In this document: positions 61,489-64,000 of the stretch, piece by piece
Position numbering within the stretch: the first letter of the stretch is position 1
Layout: each line of letters begins with the position of its first letter
Made by a program: the position numbers and the translations under genes
Assembly (NCBI GenBank): GCA_030704615.1
Contig: CM060734.1
Span: forward strand, 33,496,042-33,560,041
Length of the DNA: 64,000 bases
From: Takakia lepidozioides
Taxonomy: Eukaryota; Streptophyta; Takakiopsida; Takakiales; Takakiaceae
Reading direction: 5' to 3'
The notes under the pieces: model-generated
Told to the model about the DNA's origin: nothing
Seen by the model: the letters and a program-made list of their open reading frames with translations, nothing else
Databases searched by the model: none

Positions 61489-63440
61489 TCATGGCGCAGC
61501 CATGGCAGTCTTGACCCTCAAATCCGAGGATCCCTCTGCCACTACACCTTCCAGTAATTCCGCCCCACTCTCGCAGAGTGTTGCTGCTAGTCTGAACACT
61601 GCAGCTGGTCTTACCCCCGGCGTCGCAATCATGGTTGCCGAGAACAGTGGGGCTTGATACACAGAGGTGGTTGCCCCCAATAACACACCGGCTACACTAG
61701 TCTTGGTAGCAGGTGTCAGTGTTGCACGTGTAGCTCTCCCCAATGGCATAGTAACCTCCGCCTCGGTAACAGTCGGGCGAGAACTAGGTGCCATGGATGG
61801 CGTCGACACTGTCTCCGCCAATGTGAATGACTGAGGAAGCCTTGCCTGACGGCTTGCCTCCCCACGCTGTGGATCCAATTCTACCTCTGCACCTCGTGGC
61901 TCAGGAACTCGTGCTGCTCCTCGAGTCACGGCTGCAGCAGACTCCACCTGCACTAGTGGTAGTGCTGCTCCGCACATGAATCCCATGCCTCCCATATCTC
62001 CTCCCTCAGGAGCAGGAGGTGGACCATCCCGCCTGGGAGCCGGTACCACCTGAGCTGTAGCCATGGCAGCGAGCCTCTGCTCTAGCTGCTGAAGCCGGTT
62101 GGCCATGTCTTGGTCAGCACCGTGACCTCCGCGTCCTTGGCCATGTTGAGCTTGCCCTTGGCTTGCACCTCGTGCCCGACCACCTCGTCCTCTCTGGGCT
62201 CGTCCACCTCGCCCCCGGCCACCATTGTTCCCTTGGAACTGGCCTGGGCGCAACTCAGGGTGCAAGTCATAACACTGGGCATCTCCATGCCTATACTTGC
62301 CGCAATGCCCACACTGCAACTGTGCAAGCTGTGCTTGTGCCGGCCTTCTGCCACTCTTTGGGCAATCTCTCTTGACATGGGGTCCTCCACATGTCCAATA
62401 TATCACCCCTGGTTGCTGTTGGCCTGCAAAAGATGCCATGGGCCTCTGCACCTGAGGTCCCCTGTAAGCTCCATGGAACTTGGGTTGGGCAACCTTGCCC
62501 CCATGACCACGCTGTTGGGCAGTCCCTTGTACCTGTTGGCTGGCAGCTGCACCTCGTGCAGGCATGTCCTTGCCAAATCCAATGGTAACAACTCGCTCCT
62601 CCACCATGTTGAGCTCAATCCGCTCAGCCAGCAGAAACACATCCGCTAATGTGGATTGGGCCGCTTGTAACAGGGTTGCATCCCGCACCCTTCTCTTGAG
62701 CTCCTTGTCCAAAATTCCATACCAGAACTGGACTGCCTGAGCTTCAGTAACCCCTTGGGTCACACTTATCAAGCGCCTCATACGAGTGTAGGCCTCTCGC
62801 AAGCTCTCACTGGATTTGCGCTGGAAGTCTTGCAAACTTCGCAGCTTCTCTGTCCGTACACCTTGGTAGTTCATCCGCAACTCCTGGAAGAACTCCACCA
62901 CCGGGTTGAATCTAGGCACATGTGTTGTAATTGCGGCAGGAGGAGTAGTAGCACTTTTTGAACTGGTACCACCTGCAGAAGTGTCGGCACTACTTGTTCC
63001 ACTACTAGTGCTTGTAGTTGGAGATGTTTGTGTAGCTGCTGGTGTCACCGCTGCCCTTGTGCCTCTAGTGATTGAGACATAGTTAGGTGACCAATACTTT
63101 CGCCACTCCTCAATCTCCACCGCATGTCCCCGCCTAAATTCATGGTAATCATCCATGGGCGGCCCCTCAAGGTGCTGGAATAGCCCCTTCCACGCCATAA
63201 AAGGCGTAAACAGTTGTGGATTACGCATTTGCTGCAAATCACACCAACTGTCAAACTCTTGTATAAAGTCATCAAGCTCGATGGTGCCCACAGCTCCAGA
63301 GTACCTACGTGGCCCCTTGGTAGCTCCATACATCTCCTCCATCGTGTCCCACAACAATGGCACGGAAATGACTTGCACCCTCGGCGAGAATCCTCCTGAC
63401 TCCGAGTCTGAACCTTCCTCAAAGACACTGAAGGTGAAAG
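61489..63440 (-). pseudogene. gag polyprotein of the methyltransferase-bearing Ty3 element
   Basis: Over 629 residues stay open, from at least 63378 and probably from a stop at about 63445. The capsid-like region (about residues 1-270) contains FQELRMNYQGVRTEKLRSLQ and the SLREAYTRMRRLI helix of the retrotrans_gag family. Two zinc knuckles follow (YWTCGGPHVKRDC, with its first cysteine altered in the usual CX2C, and CGHCGKYRHGDAQC). A glycine-arginine-rich stretch (GRGRGGRAQRGRGGRARG) that likely binds RNA comes next. The C-terminal 150 residues are a proline/alanine-rich linker. The first stop (TGA near 61489) separates it from the protease in the same frame. Confidence 0.85.
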
Positions 63441-63445
63441 TGGCC

Positions 63446-64000
63446 TAAACCGCACACCTTGTCTTGTGTACCCACAAGTATCGCTGGTGCTTGTACCGGC
63501 ACTCCCCTCAGCAGCTGGTGGCACCTCCGTGATGAAAACTCACAACCCAACCGATTGTCAACCTGTCTCTAGTCCCCACTTTCTACAAGGTAACCGGGTA
63601 AAGAACCTGTTGCGGCTACTGGTTCAAGCAGGAATAATAAGTTTCTAACGTAGACCTGTACCTGCACCTGCATCCACCGCAAGCACTCCTATGGTCTGCT
63701 GGTCATCAACCCAGCCTCACCATAGAAGAAACACTGGTGGTCTTGCTGGTCATCACTCCAGCCTCACCACCGACAGCATACTCTAGGATTGGCCGGTGAT
63801 CAAATCCGGACCAACCTCCTATGAAAACAAGCGCCCACACAAAGCTAACATGGCGCACAGTCAAGCATGCAGGTGTGGAGGGGATCCAAACACAAGAAAA
63901 TCAAGACAGCAACTCCCCCACACCAAAAACACTCCACGGTGTCGCTCCTACAAGGACACCCCAGCCCAAACCCGGACTGACTCTTGCCTCCACCTACGGA
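63446..64000 (-). other. Leader / possible 5' LTR-proximal region of the Ty3 element
   Basis: The stretch upstream of gag shows no gene. A TGCTGGTCATCAMYCCAGCCTCACCA unit occurs twice (about 63698 and 63739). A primer-binding site matching initiator tRNA-Met was not seen, so the LTR boundary cannot be placed. Confidence 0.35.

Larger units (their letters stand above)
56555..63430 (-). mobile_element. Ty3/gypsy element encoding a DNA methyltransferase
   Basis: A minus-strand retroelement whose polyprotein reads, right to left, gag with zinc knuckles, aspartic protease, C5 cytosine methyltransferase, reverse transcriptase, RNase H and integrase. Integrase after RNase H defines Ty3/gypsy order. 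Gag, protease and the first half of the methyltransferase share one frame. The second half, reverse transcriptase, RNase H and integrase share another. A single base loss near 60330 therefore explains the change. About a dozen in-frame stops also interrupt it, so this copy is inactive. The integrase C-terminus breaks off near 56578. LTRs were not found: the 5' one probably lies beyond 64000. Confidence 0.88.

Noticed and set aside
61400-63448. Plus-strand open frames over the Ty3 gag
   Set aside because: They are shadows of the GC-rich gag coding strand; only the minus strand shows zinc knuckles and capsid blocks.

Overview
The window looks like a piece of a nuclear genome from a land plant. 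The evidence is a group IIb WRKY factor, a remorin, an eIF5A and a SPC24 kinetochore gene, all split by short spliceosomal introns and separated by many decayed transposable elements. Plant-type Copia, chromovirus and LINE remnants, a pogo-like transposase, and a retroelement carrying a DNMT3-like methyltransferase suggest a lineage outside the flowering plants (bryophyte, lycophyte or fern). That last point is inference; no species is assigned.

Layout. 1-4306: decayed Copia element on the minus strand, its left LTR cut by the window edge. 4307-5770: a repeat-rich block with a degenerate inverted layout. 5770-14776: mostly unassignable non-coding DNA with SINE-like pieces. 14777-18564: six-exon WRKY gene (plus). 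18565-27490: a decayed pogo-like transposase, a coiled-coil coding remnant and two arrays of spaced short palindromes. 27496-32537: a Ty3/gypsy chromovirus (minus) with a 5-bp target duplication and a collapsed 5' LTR. 34200-39196: a LINE-like scrap, a third palindrome array and a broken 3.7-kb transposase-like gene (plus). 39624-39990: LINE endonuclease scrap. 42129-44369: remorin gene (plus), facing eIF5A (45670-47320, minus). 49200-50460: an unidentified multi-exon coding region (minus). 50610-51924: SPC24 (minus), with a same-strand LINE remnant ending about 118 bp upstream of its ATG. 54190-55545: a large tandem duplication. 56555 to beyond 63430: a Ty3/gypsy polyprotein (minus).

The most notable item is this last element. 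Its polyprotein reads gag, aspartic protease, C5 cytosine DNA methyltransferase, reverse transcriptase, RNase H, integrase. The methyltransferase shows motifs I, IV, VI, VIII and X in canonical, non-permuted order, and its region around motif VIII resembles DNMT3 rather than plant DRM. The copy is dead: in-frame stops (all explicable by C to T change) and one frameshift just after the catalytic cysteine. The domain order shows that a retrotransposon family in this lineage captured a DNA methyltransferase inside pol.

Host genes are independent single-copy-type housekeeping or regulatory genes (transcription factor, membrane scaffold, translation factor, kinetochore subunit) and form no pathway together. 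The other features are transposon layers, some nested.
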